The translations under genes and the position numbers were made by a program. Under the pieces are notes generated by a model. The model saw only the letters and a program-made list of their open reading frames with translations, was not told the DNA's origin and searched no databases. Positions 20,612 through 33,100 of a stretch of DNA of 64,000 bases are shown one piece after another. Every line of letters begins with the position of its first letter. The stretch's first letter is position 1. Location: the NCBI GenBank assembly GCA_011317545.1, contig WUJK01000005.1, positions 744,001-808,000 on the forward strand, written 5' to 3'. The DNA comes from Coniella vitis. Its lineage: Eukaryota; Ascomycota; Sordariomycetes; Diaporthales; Schizoparmaceae.

Positions 20612-22836
20612 GCTGGCAACCGCCTGAATCGACATCACTGGTGGAGAATGGGCATAGAACCCACTTGCAGTCCCTTTACTGCATGCGCCCTTGGCGGAGG
20701 GCGGAGTGACGCTCAATCCCACTTTGGACGATGGTAATGGATAGGTCAACGCAGTACAGTTTTCGAGGTACGACCTTGGGAAGCGGCACGCCTTGTGGCT
20801 CGGCGCTAGCTCACAACCCTACAGCAATATCTTGCACTGCACGGCAGAACTTCCAGTCGACGGGCTCGCAGATCAGATTATTTTTACACATCCATCTGTT
20901 CTTTACATAAGCAGCCATAACAAGAGTTACAGCTTGTGGTTGCCTACGGCGCAATGCAGAAAACGACGGTGCGGCAGAAACGCACACCTCTGACCAAGAA
21001 CCGAGGATTATTCCAATCGACTCACGACCGACACATTTACGAAGCACTAGTCAAAACACACAAGATATGCATGTCATATCTGGAAGAAGGGAGTAAGAGC
21101 CACGACGAGGCTTGGACCGCGGGACGCGCAACATCCTTGTGTCAAATGCGTGCCGTGGAGGCTAATCGGCAGTAGCAGAATGTGGTCTGACCTGCGTATG
21201 CTAGTGCGCATTACAAGCCTGCAAGATATTTGTGTGTACACAAGGACAGGATCGCGAGGCATTATTCCAACAATGTACGTGCACACTATGTACGGTACAC
21301 GTTGTGAGTGGGGTTTTGTGGTTGCACATCAGCTTAGTGGCGTGGGCAGTGTTGGCAGCAAAAGCCACGATGCAGGCGAGGAATAACGCCACTTGGCCAC
21401 CAGACACGGGCAGAGAAGTCCGACATGAAACAAAACTGAAGAATTGATTTCGCTTTCATCATGCGTGCTCTTGAGATTTCCTTCATGTGATATTTTATAA
21501 GTCTTCCGCAGTCTCTGCTTACTCATCTCATCTCTCTCTCTCGCGTAAGCACCACAAGTCGCGCGGCCTGATATCCTAACCCAGCGGCCTAAGCGATTCG
21601 CATACTACGGCAAGGTTTGCAAGAAGCATTGGATCAAAAAGCACAAGCTGACAGTATGTGGTGTAGTCTGCAAAAGAGCGAGTTACCCCAATGTGACTCG
21701 ATGATACTTTATTCTACAATTCAGACGATACTTTACCTCTAAACTCTATCTTGACATTGCGATATCTGCTGTCGTTCATCCGAAACGGGCGCTTTGGGTA
21801 CGTACCTGGGCAGTAAGTACCATGACAGCCTTGGTAGTGATCATTGGAGAACTTGCATCTCTTGGCGGTGGGGAAAGCTGCAAGTACTTTGGCCTAAACT
21901 TTCCAGTATTTCAACGTCACACCCGTCGCTGCTGGCGCGGGGACGGAGTCAGCGAATAACCACCACCTCGAAGAAAATATAGCCAATACAGTATACATGG
22001 TATATACGGCACCTTTTTATAAGACGGAAAAGAAAAGGCAGCGAGTTTGATACATGCATTCCCTGGAATACGAATGGAATGCTCAAGTATTTGCTGACAT
22101 ACGCAGTAGCTCCTGCCTTGCATGCACCCTCAATGTTGAAATACATCGCTGTAACTCTATTTCAGATGAGCCCTGCACCCTGCAGCAACTGCTTAAAGGC
22201 TGGGCGGTCCTCACACCACGAACCGCCTGAACGCGCTGTGTGTATGTGCTATAGCAGTACTGAGTAGTCTAGAACATTTCCAGGGCACTTGCATAGTACA
22301 AGCATCCTGTAGCAGCACTGGCAGGGCTGTGCTTGCTCAGCGCGCATCGTTCTTCATTTTTTCTCGTTTCTTTGGTTGTCATAGGAGGTCGCTCTGCTTT
22401 TTTGCCTTTTCTTCTCCCTTCTCGCGCCAACATATTCTGAACGTTTGTCCTCTTCGCTTTTGACTTGCCAGCTGCCAATTGACCTCGCACCTCGCACTGC
22501 TTAGTCAAGGCATCGCGAAACGGACCACAGCCTCCCCTTGACGCAAGTGTGCCGCAGTGACAAGGTCAGCCAGGCGCATTGACACAACCTCGGGAAGACT
22601 TATATCACAGTACATAGTAGTACTCTTACTGGCAGTTCATCCCACTTGCGGGCGCCAGACATCAGACGCGGCAGTCTAGGTCTTCCAAGGTTGTCCCATC
22701 TCACATCCCATACCAGCAATCCGTCCCCCGTCCTCGTGCTCGTCCTCGTCCGTCTCTCCGCCACCAGCTCTGATCGACTTTGAGAGCTTCGATAACCTTG
22801 TAGCCGAGAGCGCCCGCGTCGTGCACCGCAGCCAAC
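20612..22836. other. Intergenic region with no supported gene
   Basis: About 2.2 kb between IMP4 and SSO1, both on the plus strand. It contains one TACATAGTA (22611-22619) about 220 bases upstream of the SSO1 ATG, TC-rich stretches near 21525-21542, and a curious 69-base open stretch at 21585-21653 flanked by splice-like signals, reported separately as a finding. No gene is supported. Confidence 0.5.
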
Positions 22837-24171
22837 ATGTCATATTCACAGTATAATACGGGGAACCCGTACGCCAACCCTCCAGCACCAGAGGGCCAAG
22901 CCCACGGAAATCCCTATGGAAGTCCAGTATGTCTCTCGTCCTCCTTTCCAAGGTGGCTTGTTCTTTGAAACCTCGTGCCAAATTCAAGACGCAAGTTCAA
23001 GAATTGGTTGCCCTCAGCGAGAACCGGATACGAGAACAACACCATGACGCAACAAGAACACTGCAAACTCATTCACCACGCGGAACTTCCGGATTCCTCC
23101 ACAGCAGGGCACTCCAATGACTAACGCTTCCAACAATGGCAATAGGAACAACATGAGCTGCAAAATCTACCCACAGATCAAGCCGGTGCTGGCGCCAGCG
23201 CTGGCACCGGCCCCAACGTGCTCTCCCAGCAAGACTTTCTGTCGCGCGTTTCACACGTGCGCAACGAGATCCGCTCTCTAACGGCCGACGTACAGCGCAT
23301 CGGCCAGCTGCACCACCTTGCGCTCGGTGACGTCGACGGCAACGAGGCAGCCGCCCAGCGCCAGCTCGACAGCCTGGTCGCCGCGACCCAGCTGAAGAAC
23401 ACGTCCATCCGCGACCAGATCCGCACGCTAAAAAACGACGTCGAGCGTACCCCGTCCAACCAGAGTAGTGCAGGGCTCAAGAAGCGACAATGGGAGGCGC
23501 TCAATGGCGACTTTCAGAAGGAGCTGCATGGGTATCTCCAGGAGGAGCAGGCGTATAAAGAGCGTTACCGCGAGCAGATTGCGCGCCAGTATAGGATTGT
23601 GAACCCCGACGCGTCCGAGGACGAGGTGCGCCAGGCGGCTGAGAGGGATTGGGGCGATGAGGGTGTCTTTCAGACGGCGGTGAGCTTTCCTCCTTCTTTT
23701 TTTGTCCCTTTTCCCCACCTTGTGATGTCGTCCTTGCCTATGGTCTTACGCGACGCTCTGGACTTTGTGAAGAAAGAAAACATGCTAATCTATTCACAAT
23801 CCTAGCTCCGCACCAACCGGTCCGGTCAAGCCTCAGCAGTGCTCGGCAATGTACGCGCACGCCACAACGAGCTGCTCGCCATCGAGCGCTCCATTACAGA
23901 ATTGGCGCAGCTGATCCAAGACCTTGACACCATGATCATCCAGCAAGAGCCTATGATCGAGGCAACCGAGGAGCAGACGAACCACGCCATCACGCACATG
24001 GAGGAAGGAAACAAGCAGATTGATGTGGCCAACAAGCACGCGCGCAACCGTCGCAAGCTCAAATGGTGGTGCGCAGGTATCACCTTGCTCATCATTCTTG
24101 CCATTGCTCTGGGTGTCGGTCTCGGTATTGGCCTTGGCAAGAGCACTACTTCCGCTGCCAGCGGAAAATAA
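22837..24171 (+). CDS. SSO1: Plasma-membrane syntaxin (Sso1/2-type Qa-SNARE)
   Basis: Proposed exons 22837-22926, 23146-23679 and 23806-24171, 329 aa. The N-terminal MSYSQYNTGNPYAN is followed by the syntaxin Habc bundle (from VLSQQDFLSRV), the link ARQYRIVNPDASEDEV, the Qa-SNARE helix (about 215-290) with zero-layer Gln255 in MIIQQEPMIE, a basic RRKLKWW and a C-terminal membrane anchor rich in Ile/Leu/Gly. Sso proteins pair with Sec9 and Snc at the plasma membrane for exocytosis, including hyphal-tip secretion. All three exons join at phase 0. The first intron is 219 nt, ending after GACTAAC at a TAG acceptor. A small extra exon inside it cannot be excluded, although no internal GT donor in the likely stretch supports one. 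The family call is secure; the first junction is moderately secure. Confidence 0.92.
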
Positions 24172-26260
24172 AAGGGCTTGGCAGGCCTGCAAGGTGAAGA
24201 GAAGGCCAGGGAAGCACCTCGAGAGGCATACGCCGGCCGCGGCTGGAACGAGCAGCGATGAAAACTTGTTCCCGGCTGTGAGCCTCTCTTCCTCGAGTGG
24301 GGGGCTTTGACAACATCACCTCAGCCATTCAAGCCGCTGACTGATGATTCCTGCGTCATTTACACCAATCCCACAACCAACGAAGCCGAGCAATTCTTTC
24401 TTTTGGGGGGGCCTCCTCCTCTTCCAATTGACAACAGGAGCTTTTTTCAAACGCTTTTCCCGCTAATTCTGCCATCACTGTCTATGCAATTCTGTTCCTC
24501 GCCAATCCTTCCATGACCGCTTCCAAGGAAAACGGGGCGCTGTTGCCAAAATCCTTCGTTTTTTGTATATATGATAATACGTCACTTTTTTTCCTTATTT
24601 TTTCTTTTTGGTCGACGAGTTTTTGCCTTAATTACTTGAGCATGGGACGGCATGTGGCGAGGGTTCCTGGGCACATATCCCGCGCCCTTTGATAATGAAG
24701 TTGCTGATTATGCCAGGGCTGAAGGCAGTATCAAGCAAGAGTCAGTACGAGATATTTCTCCCCCACTGGACACGCAACGGATGATACAAAAAGAAGAAGG
24801 AAGGCTGGTTTAATGAACGACGATGACGATATGGGACGTGATGCGATGTAATCTGACGTTGAATGGCCCAAGGCTGCTGGGCTGGATGGGGTTGAGTTTG
24901 GTCTTGGAGTTGGGAACTGGAATTGGATAAGGATGGCATTCGGCACTTGCGTCAAAGAGCCTTGGGGGGAAAAGGTTACTTGATTGGATGACAATGAACA
25001 CCAAGCAACAGCAACAACAACAACAACAATCCAAGCTTAGCAATCAAGATAGATTTCAAGATTGGGTGAAACCTTTCCTTTTCCCGTATGTCGTTTTCTC
25101 TTGGAAATGCGTGACACTGGCTTTGATGCTTGGGGAGGCGCCGATTCTTGTTCAACTGACATCCCGCCTGGTGTGAGTCGAACAAACACACACAGGTCAG
25201 CCACTAACCCTACCTATCTACATAGTACGTTAGGAACTCGAGACCTTTTTTGTTGTTGTTAATTACCGTTATTGCTGTTGCGAATGTGTGTTGCTGTGCA
25301 AGTAGAGATTTCCTCTACTTGCTGGAGACCATCAAATCACCCTTGACCGACACAAACACCCTCCAACACCCACCACCACCACCACCACCATGGCACCGCC
25401 TACATTCTTTCCTGAATTGGGAACCCACCTCGTCGTACCCAAACCATTTCCCCCACCTCCTTCCCCCCTGCCTCCCCGAGGGGGGGGGGGCAATTTCTTG
25501 GTTTCGGTTCCCAATGAATCAGGAGGATAGGCAATTTTTTGGGTCGTTTGAACTTTGCGATGCACGCGGTACTTACTGCATAGTGCCTGTGATGCGACGA
25601 TGTCCCTGTCTTCATCTGCGTCCCTGCGTGGCCGCCTTAGTGTGTGTCATGTTGTGGTCTCGTTGTGTAGTGAGAAAAGAAAAGGAAAAACAGATACTCG
25701 GTGGACGTGCCCATCAACACGCACCAAAAACGCCTCCAAAGGCTCACGCACCGCACCGCACCGCACCGCACCGCACCGCACAGCACAGCACACCAACCCC
25801 AACTTTCAAGACTTGTGAAAAGATGAGTGTTTGTTTGATTTCTTTTGTTTTTTGTTCATCATAATTACCAGAGGGGTTAAACCAAGTAATTCACCGCCCA
25901 ATGCCGGAACTCCGGGTACATGGTGGAAAACACAATTGATGAAGCCCAGATTTCTCAGAAACCCCCCAAGCCTCCATCCACCTCTCTTCTCGGGAGCCTC
26001 GTTCTTTTGCACCACCCAGCTCATCACATGACACCGAAAAGCTTGTACAGTTACGACATTTTGCTGGGCCACCGTTCCACTCAATGGGGTCTGCTCTTGA
26101 TCTAGCTGCTGCATTACCCGCTCAGTCTCTTTCCATCTCAATCAACCGAACCCCCTTGTCCCTCGTCAGTGTACCGTCAAAGCGTCGCAAAGGACACTCT
26201 CCATCCTTCACAATCGATTTACCCGATTGGAGCAGCTTTTGATCCCAAAGCCCAAAGATC
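24172..26260. other. Intergenic region between convergent SSO1 and TOM70
   Basis: About 2.1 kb between two converging genes, so it should be two 3' ends. It holds one TACATAGTA (25219-25227), a CAA run near 25008-25028, a CCA run near 25366-25389, a G10 homopolymer near 25481-25490 and a CCGCA pentamer repeat. A 46-codon frame at 25389 follows a strong CACCACCATGG context but looks low complexity. No supported gene. Confidence 0.5.
25746..25794 (+). repeat. CCGCA pentanucleotide tandem repeat
   Basis: About seven tandem CCGCA units followed by degenerate CAGCA units. The repeat lies in the convergent gap between SSO1 and TOM70 and is likely to vary in length. Confidence 0.9.
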
Positions 26261-28348
26261 CTACCTCAGGCCAGGTCCGCCAGGGCCAGCTGCCTGGAGC
26301 TTGGCTGCCAGCGCGGGGTACTTTTCTTGGACTTGAATCTGGGTGCGTGTAGCCTCTGCATACGAAAGCGCATTGACGAGCTCGCCCTCAGTACGAGCCA
26401 GGTCAGCTGCACGCTCAAAGTACTTGAGCGCTTCCGTGACCTTGCCCTGCTGCAGGAGAAGCTGAGCCATAGTGGCAACGGCGATGTCACATTCAGGGTC
26501 AACTGGAAATATGTTAGCATTCAAGTATGATCAAAGCTACTAGCTACCACGGTAGGACTGAATGCTTACTGATAAGAGCCTTCTGGCAGAGCTTCTCGGC
26601 CTCGGCAAAGTCCGATTTCTCCTGGAAAATGGCAAGAGCCTTGTTGATGAGCGGCAGGACGTTCATGCTGGTAGGCTTCTCCTGCTTCTCCATTTCGATA
26701 GCCGATTCAAACTTCTCAATGGCCTCCGAGTATTTGCCCTGGTCGAGCAGCAGTTCGCCGTAGTAGTTGTACACATCCGGAACCTTCTCAAAGTTCTTCA
26801 TGCAGCGGCGGAACGTCGCCATACTAGAGGCGATGGATCCCATCTTGTATTGTGTGACACCAAGCTGGATGTGGGAGAAGATAAATTGGGGGTCGAGGTC
26901 GATCGACTTCTGATAGTCCTTGGCAGCCTCGGCAAACTCGCCCTTAATAAAGTGAAGCTGGGCACGGTGGTAGTAGATGTCAGGGTCGTCGGCGTTCTGC
27001 TGCAAAGCCAGCTCAAAGTCCTTCTCTGCCTTTTCCGGGTCACCTGCGATGAAACCATTAGCCGTGAGCCTCGTTTTCTAGAGTTAGCATTCCTTCTTAC
27101 CAAGTTCCAGGCTCATGGACGCCCGCTTGATGTAGCTCTGAGTCAAGGATGGGTCGAGCTGGATGCTCTTGCTGAGGTCCGACAGGGCCTGCTCATGCTT
27201 GCCACGCAAACAGGTGAAGGTTCCTCGCATGTTGTACGCAAATGCCTCGTATGAGCCGAGATCGTTCAGCTCAATGGCCTTGTCGAAAGCGGCCGCGGCC
27301 TCCTCGTAGCCTTCGCCCGTCTTGGACTCCATTGCGCGCAAACCCTTTTGCAATTGACCCTTGCCCGTCTCGTCGGAAAGCTCGACCGAGTCCTCGAGAC
27401 CCTCGGGGCGATCCTTTGGTCGGAAGCTTTGCAGGTAGTTGCTGACAAAGGTAGGGCTGGGAAGCTTGCTGGGCTTGCTAGCCATAATCTCCTTGGCCTT
27501 GGACTCGGCAAACTTCTTGAGCAGTCTCTCGACGGCCTCGGCGGACGAAGCATTCTTGAAACCATCAATGATGCAGCTGGCGGTGTAGTCGAGTAGAGAC
27601 TCGGAGTACTTGCCAAGCTTGTCGTAGGCGTTAGCACGACGGTTCATTGCCTTGACGTACTCGGGGTCCAGGTTGATGGCGGCAGTGGTGTCCTCAACAA
27701 CCTTGTCCCAGTCGGCCAAAGCGTTGTAGCAGGCAGCGCGGTTGGAGTAGTAGACGGCCTCGGGCTTGCAGATGATGGCCTTGCTGTAGAGGTCGATAGC
27801 CTTGTTGAAGTCCTTGGATCCGTAGGCGTGGTTGCCAGCCTCCTTCAACTTGATAGCCCAGTGTTTACGGTCGTCCAGCGACATGGCCAGGACAGTCTGC
27901 TCGGTGATCTCGGGGATCTCGTCGGCGCTGTCGCTGCTGTCGGCTTTCGAGGCAGACGGAGGAACCTCCTTGGTTGTGACATTGCGCTCGGCCTCGGCCT
28001 TTCTCTCGGCCTCCTTGCGCTTCCGCCTCTCCTTCTTGGACAGCTTGGGTGTCGTGTCTTTGGGTTTCTGAGGCAGATGAACACTGTTGGTTAGCAGGCT
28101 GTGCTGGGACTACCCAGAATTATTGCGACGCCGAATACATGGATGGTACGCACCGAGTTGGTCGAGTAGTAGACGACTCCGCCGGCCGCGACGGCTACTG
28201 TGACACCTGCTATGGTATAGACGACCGCCTTGTGCTCAGAAACCCATGTCGTTATGCGGTCCCAGACAGACGAGTCTGCGGGCACTTGGACGGGGATGGG
28301 ACGCGACGACGGGGGGAAGATGGGCGTCTGTGGCTGTTGCGCGGCCAT
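26261..28348 (-). CDS. TOM70: Mitochondrial import receptor TOM70
   Basis: Four exons on the minus strand: 28348-28154, 28067-27101, 27043-26570 and 26502-26261, 625 aa, the normal Tom70 size. The N-terminus has a short Pro/Gln-rich segment and a membrane anchor at about residues 41-61 (AVVYTIAGVTVAVAAGGVV). A basic KKERRKRKEAERKAEAER linker follows, and then TPR repeats: the clamp repeats start at KLKEAGNHAYGSKDFNKAIDLY, and a C-terminal TPR array follows. Tom70 sits in the outer mitochondrial membrane and receives carrier-type preproteins from Hsp70/Hsp90. Three introns of 86, 57 and 67 nt have canonical ends and CTAAC-type branch sites, and phases 0, 1 and 1 fit exactly. The gene is convergent with SSO1 and divergent from ABZ2. 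Confidence 0.96.
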
Positions 28349-29322
28349 ATTTAGCGAGGATGTGAGGTAATCACGGATCGAGACCGGACGACTAGTGGTG
28401 GATGATGACGGCGAGAGGTCCGAGGATGGCACGGGGCGGCGGCGTAGGTACTCGACTGAGTCTGCAGCAATTGACTGATTAGGACCGGAGATTGGCGGCA
28501 GGGCAGGTTCCAACAATCATGCAAGCTTTGCCCACGGCGGGTGGGAGGAGGAGGTGGTGGTGTTGCTGATTAGCTGCTGCGGTTGCTGAGCAAAGCGAGG
28601 CAGGCCTTCTGGTGCAACAGGAAAAAAATCGGTTGCACCACAATTGGAGACTGGGGACCGAGAACGCGGCAGTCGCACGGTCCAGGGGTGAGGTCATCAG
28701 TTACCCGAGCTCCCCGTTTCGCAGCTGGGCCGCTGGGGTCGCTGCTGACCTAATGAAGCTCAGATGCCTACAGTCACTAATTAGCGGCCAGACTGCTATA
28801 GCCTTGAGCCCCCAGGAATCGCCCCTGCAAGCCCTATGATAGAGCCTGTAAGTGTTCGAGCAGTGAACTCGACTTGTGTACTCTGGCAGGCTGGGTAATA
28901 ATTGAACCATCAAACGCTAATGTCTCGTACTTGGGTTTCAGCACTTGGAAGCCCTGAGATTGCCGCAACCCAGCCCTTATTCGCGTGCCAAATGCCATGA
29001 AATCCCTGCTGTAACAAGGTTCCCATGCGACTGACTACCTTGCTGTTAGTGCATTGAGCAGAAGGCCGACTATAGCCAAAGTCGACGATACTCCACGACA
29101 TGCCTCGCCGGTCCCGGAGCAGAACGCAGGGTTACCTAAGACTACCGCAGCGTGGAGAGGACTTCAAATGACCAAATCTTTGCAAGTTGTATGTGATCTG
29201 TATACTGCCAGCTATTCAGAATTCTCTTCGCTATACCCTCCACGTTGTTTTTTTCTCATTTGGTCTCATTTGCTGCAAACAAGAAAATCCCCTCCGCTAC
29301 ACTTCCAACCCGGCCATCCATC
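28349..29322. other. Divergent promoter region of TOM70 and ABZ2
   Basis: About 970 bases between two divergent genes. It contains short unsupported frames only. I see no clear TATA box or listed motif. Confidence 0.5.
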
Positions 29323-30168
29323 ATGACCAACGATTTCGAGCTCTTCACCTCCATGCGCTTCGACTGGGTCCTAGCATCAACCCCAGCCGAAATCTCCAGA
29401 GACGTCGGCTGGAACTCCAAAACCGCGTCCCCTTTCTACATGCTGGACTTCCACCGTGACCGGATGCTCCAGGGCGCACAGTACTGGGGTTGGACCAATG
29501 CCGTGGACACCATCCAGGGAGACGACGGACTGGCAAGGCTGCGCGATTTCCTCAAGGACTCGCTCAAGCAGGCTGGCAAGTGGGACGACCCCGAACAGCA
29601 GCAGCCCCTGCGCCTCAAAATCCTTCTCGCACAAGACGGCCAACTTGCTCTGGAAATGTCCCCAGTTCCAAAAGCATCGCTGCACAGCCTGTTCCCCGAA
29701 CAACTGCCTCCGCCGGACAGTAAGAGCGCACCGGAGTCTTTGCCCGTGTACGATGTCTACCTGGACACCGCCAACACTTCCCCATCCGCGTTCACCCACT
29801 ACAAGACCACCAGGCGCGAAGCATACGATAGTGCCCGCGAGCGCGCCGGTATCAAGCCCACTGACGTGACCAAGGAGGTCCTCATTTTCGACGGGCAGAC
29901 CGACGTGATCATGGAGGGCAGCATGACCACACCCTACTTTTGGAGGGGAGGCCGGTGGGTCACCCCGCCTGTTTCTCACAACAGCAGCAGCAACGGCCAG
30001 GCCTGGACAGGATATGGCGGACAGGCCGGAACGACTAGGCGCTGGTCGTTGGACGGCCTCCTCGCGGTGGAAGAAGCTGTCAAGGCCTCGGAAATCAAGG
30101 ATGGCGAGGCTGTCTGGCTCAGCAATGGCGTGAGAGGGTTTGTGTTTGGTCGGATGCGACTGGCTTGA
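29323..30168 (+). CDS. ABZ2: Aminodeoxychorismate lyase (class IV PLP enzyme, Abz2-like)
   Basis: Single exon, 281 aa, starting at an ATG in CATCATGACC. The protein reads like fungal Abz2: FELFTSMRFDW near the N-terminus, YMLDFHRDRML, the probable PLP lysine Lys161 in FTHYKTTRREAYD, and EVLIFDGQTDVIMEGSMTT followed by TPPVS. Class IV PLP enzymes use this lysine to form the Schiff base. Abz2 converts 4-amino-4-deoxychorismate to p-aminobenzoate and pyruvate, the last step of PABA supply for folate. The C-terminal GxVWLSNGVRGFVFGRM segment matches the family ending. The assignment rests on motif order rather than a search; other class IV aminotransferases are less likely given the short length and THYKTTRR motif. 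Confidence 0.88.
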   Translation: MTNDFELFTSMRFDWVLASTPAEISRDVGWNSKTASPFYMLDFHRDRMLQGAQYWGWTNAVDTIQGDDGLARLRDFLKDSLKQAGKWDDPEQQQPLRLKILLAQDGQLALEMSPVPKASLHSLFPEQLPPPDSKSAPESLPVYDVYLDTANTSPSAFTHYKTTRREAYDSARERAGIKPTDVTKEVLIFDGQTDVIMEGSMTTPYFWRGGRWVTPPVSHNSSSNGQAWTGYGGQAGTTRRWSLDGLLAVEEAVKASEIKDGEAVWLSNGVRGFVFGRMRLA

Positions 30169-33100
30169 AACGTAGGTCCATGCTCTGAGCCAATTTCTTG
30201 TGACTGAATGACAATGGTTCGACGCAACTTAAATATACCAGTGTGACTCTTCAAATGCACCATCAGCCAGCTTGTCGGCTTACCAAGTGTCAAAGGTGTG
30301 ATAGTTGCTTTTCAAGTTATGCTCACAAGGCACAGTGGACAGAAAATCGGGCGTCCTTGAGAAAGAAGTCTAGGAATGCGAAACCTACCGCGGGTTCGGC
30401 TGTGATACTGCTTAGGTCAATTGTACTGGGCAAGTTCCTCGACAATAAGTATACTTGTCCGCAAATGTAGAGGTAGCAAAAGAAAAAAAAATAAAAAGAG
30501 AGAAAAAAAGGCAGAAAATCACAAAGTGAAGGCGTGATTATCAGGAATATTGCAGATTCTGCGCTGATGGAGATCTTGAGTATTGTACCATGTGACTATT
30601 GTTTTGGTCTCGATGTTAGGAGTAGAATCTAATCATTCGAGCGGGATCGTCCAATATCGTTTTAGGTGCTGACGACAAATCTGAAGAATATTGAAATTAT
30701 GCGAATTCGCTGGTGCGCGCGGGATGGGGATGAGGATTGCTGGCTATGTACAACCCGTATGCATGTCATGCTGACGGCGCTATCGGGATCGAGCGATTCC
30801 CGCCAAATAGCCTTGGGACATTTCTGTGCGACGTGAGAGTGTACTATAGTGCACGAAACGGACGACACGCTCTCGACGCTGTCCTCTTTCTGTATTGACC
30901 GGCCACACTGCCTGAAGAAACGCAGAAGAAGAAATCTTCACGTCATGTACTTGTGACTGACAAGTCGTGGCCCTCGAAACATGCTAGAAGTGAGATCAAT
31001 ATCAGTAGGGCTCTGTTTACCTAATGGCGTCGTGCATGGCTTTTTATGCTGTGATGGACTGCCAAAGACTGATTAATTAATATTGATAATGACCTGCACT
31101 CAGTACATAGTCGAGTGGGATTCTTAACAAAAGTTACAGGCGTTTCTCTGGGGTACCAAAAAAACTCACAGACTCCGACCGGCATGGGCAAAGCCTGGCT
31201 CGAAGAATGTACTATAGTACATAGTACGTGGCGGTGGTGTCGCTTAAATACATCGCGAGGCACCGAGCCGTGCAACCTCGCGGCCATCTTGCCCTAGATC
31301 GTCTAGTATCCCAAGTCTCGTGGTAGCTGATGTTGGAATATTTTGCTCAAGAGGCTGCCTCAACCGTGGAAGGTGAAAATCTTGCCCTTGCAAGTCACAG
31401 TGCGATGGAGGCAAGGTTTTTGATCAGCAGGTTTGTCCGGCAGCGCGGCTTTGAGACGGAGGGTTGCATTGGTGACATAGCCCATTGGCAACGTGGACAG
31501 TGACGAATTGAGAACCAAAGCACATGGTCCTGGCTACCTGCCCCGGCTGATGAACACACTTGGCTTGATATCTATCAGCCTTGCAGCAAGCTCAAAACAA
31601 GAGGCTGGTTGTTGATCGTGACTTTATCGCAGATGACGCGTGGAACGATGAATGTTGACGCATAATTGGCGATTGACGGCCAGGAAGCACGAGGCAAACA
31701 TTGTCACGAGGGGATCCAAGAGGACTGCACCTCTCAGCGAGACAAGGAACTCGTCTCACACAATGTCTAGCCCTGGCGAAATCGGCTTTGAAGCAGTACA
31801 GTACTCTTGTTCAGAGGGAGGCCACAGGCTGGTTAAGGTCGAGATGAAGCCTTAAGACACTCTGGCGGCCGTTGTCCCAGTAATCGGAGTTTATTGTTAC
31901 CATGTACCCTGTGTTAAGCGTCCCAAACACTGGGGCTTGAAACATCATCTGGAGTGATACCGAAAGGAAGGAAGACACAGCAGCCAATCATACTTGACAC
32001 GCTGCAAGTATGTGTTGCGGTATAATCGAGCCCGTGGCGTCAGAAACGGGTATGCACTGCCAAGTTGATCCAGAGGCCAACCATCCAATCTGATATCAAG
32101 ACCCGGCTTCTTGCAATTGCCGTCTGGCTGCGCCATGTTGTACTAGGTAATGCTTGACCGCTCTCGAGGCTCTCATGCTGGGCCGCGGCAACGGCCCAAG
32201 CGGTCAGTACGTATTGGGAGGGCAATCTGGTTGGAAGAGGCAATGCAAAATTACAATACTGTAATATCGAATCGTAACAAGGCGATGCAGGAACCGGCAG
32301 ACAGGCAGGTACATAGTGCATTATCTGAAATGCGGTATGTACTTGAAATGCCCATGTCGGCGAACGCGCGCACGCACCATCCCCTATAAATAGTCACGAC
32401 ATTCTCGCGTAGATCACTTTGTTCAGCAGGATTTTGGCCGTAGCTGATGCTTGAGAATTTGGAAACAATTCGGAAAGATGTGGGCAAACCCCAGAGCTGG
32501 TGGTGTCCTGGCCCGCCTGAGTACCATGGATATGCACTCCTGTGTCGTACTATACGGACAGTCCCCCCACGCTGCCGCACAGGCGGGTCCCACACCAACC
32601 CCGCGACGAAGGCTTGTTTCCCTGTGTGTCTTGCCATTGCGAAATATGAGGCCTTTGCCCCTGTACCGCCCAAGCGCACCATGATAGAGATGGAATGGAA
32701 TGGGATGGCATACATGATACAATACGTGGCTGCCCCTTCCCTTGTCTATACCATTTGCAGAGGGCTATGACGCACGACCTAGCAGAAGCTGCATCCAGAT
32801 ACTCGCAAGGAGGGGGCGTTGTTGGTGTGTAGGCGTGCTTTCGTCACAGGTATGATCGAGCTATCTTAATATAGCACCGCAGTGTTGCAATCTGTTTGCT
32901 GGCATTTGCCTCGCTACCCAACTCAGTTCGTGGCTCTGCCCGCCCACGTCCAGGTGCGCCATCGATAGAGGCCTTCAGCTGCCGGCTGCCATGCTAGCGA
33001 TGCTGAAAAGGGCATGCTAAGGTGCAGTAGCTTCCTGTAAAGACACATCAAATACCGGTTTACCACGATACCACAGCCAGCGCCAACCGAATAAGGTCCT

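Noticed and set aside
25140..25200. Minus-strand GTTCGACTC, resembling a tRNA T loop
   Set aside because: The flanking bases do not form a five-pair stem and no A box or acceptor stem is found.
25389..25529. 46-codon frame MAPPTFFPEL... after a strong CACCACCATGG context
   Set aside because: Very short, Pro/Gly-rich, crosses a G10 homopolymer and lies in a convergent 3' region; no support.
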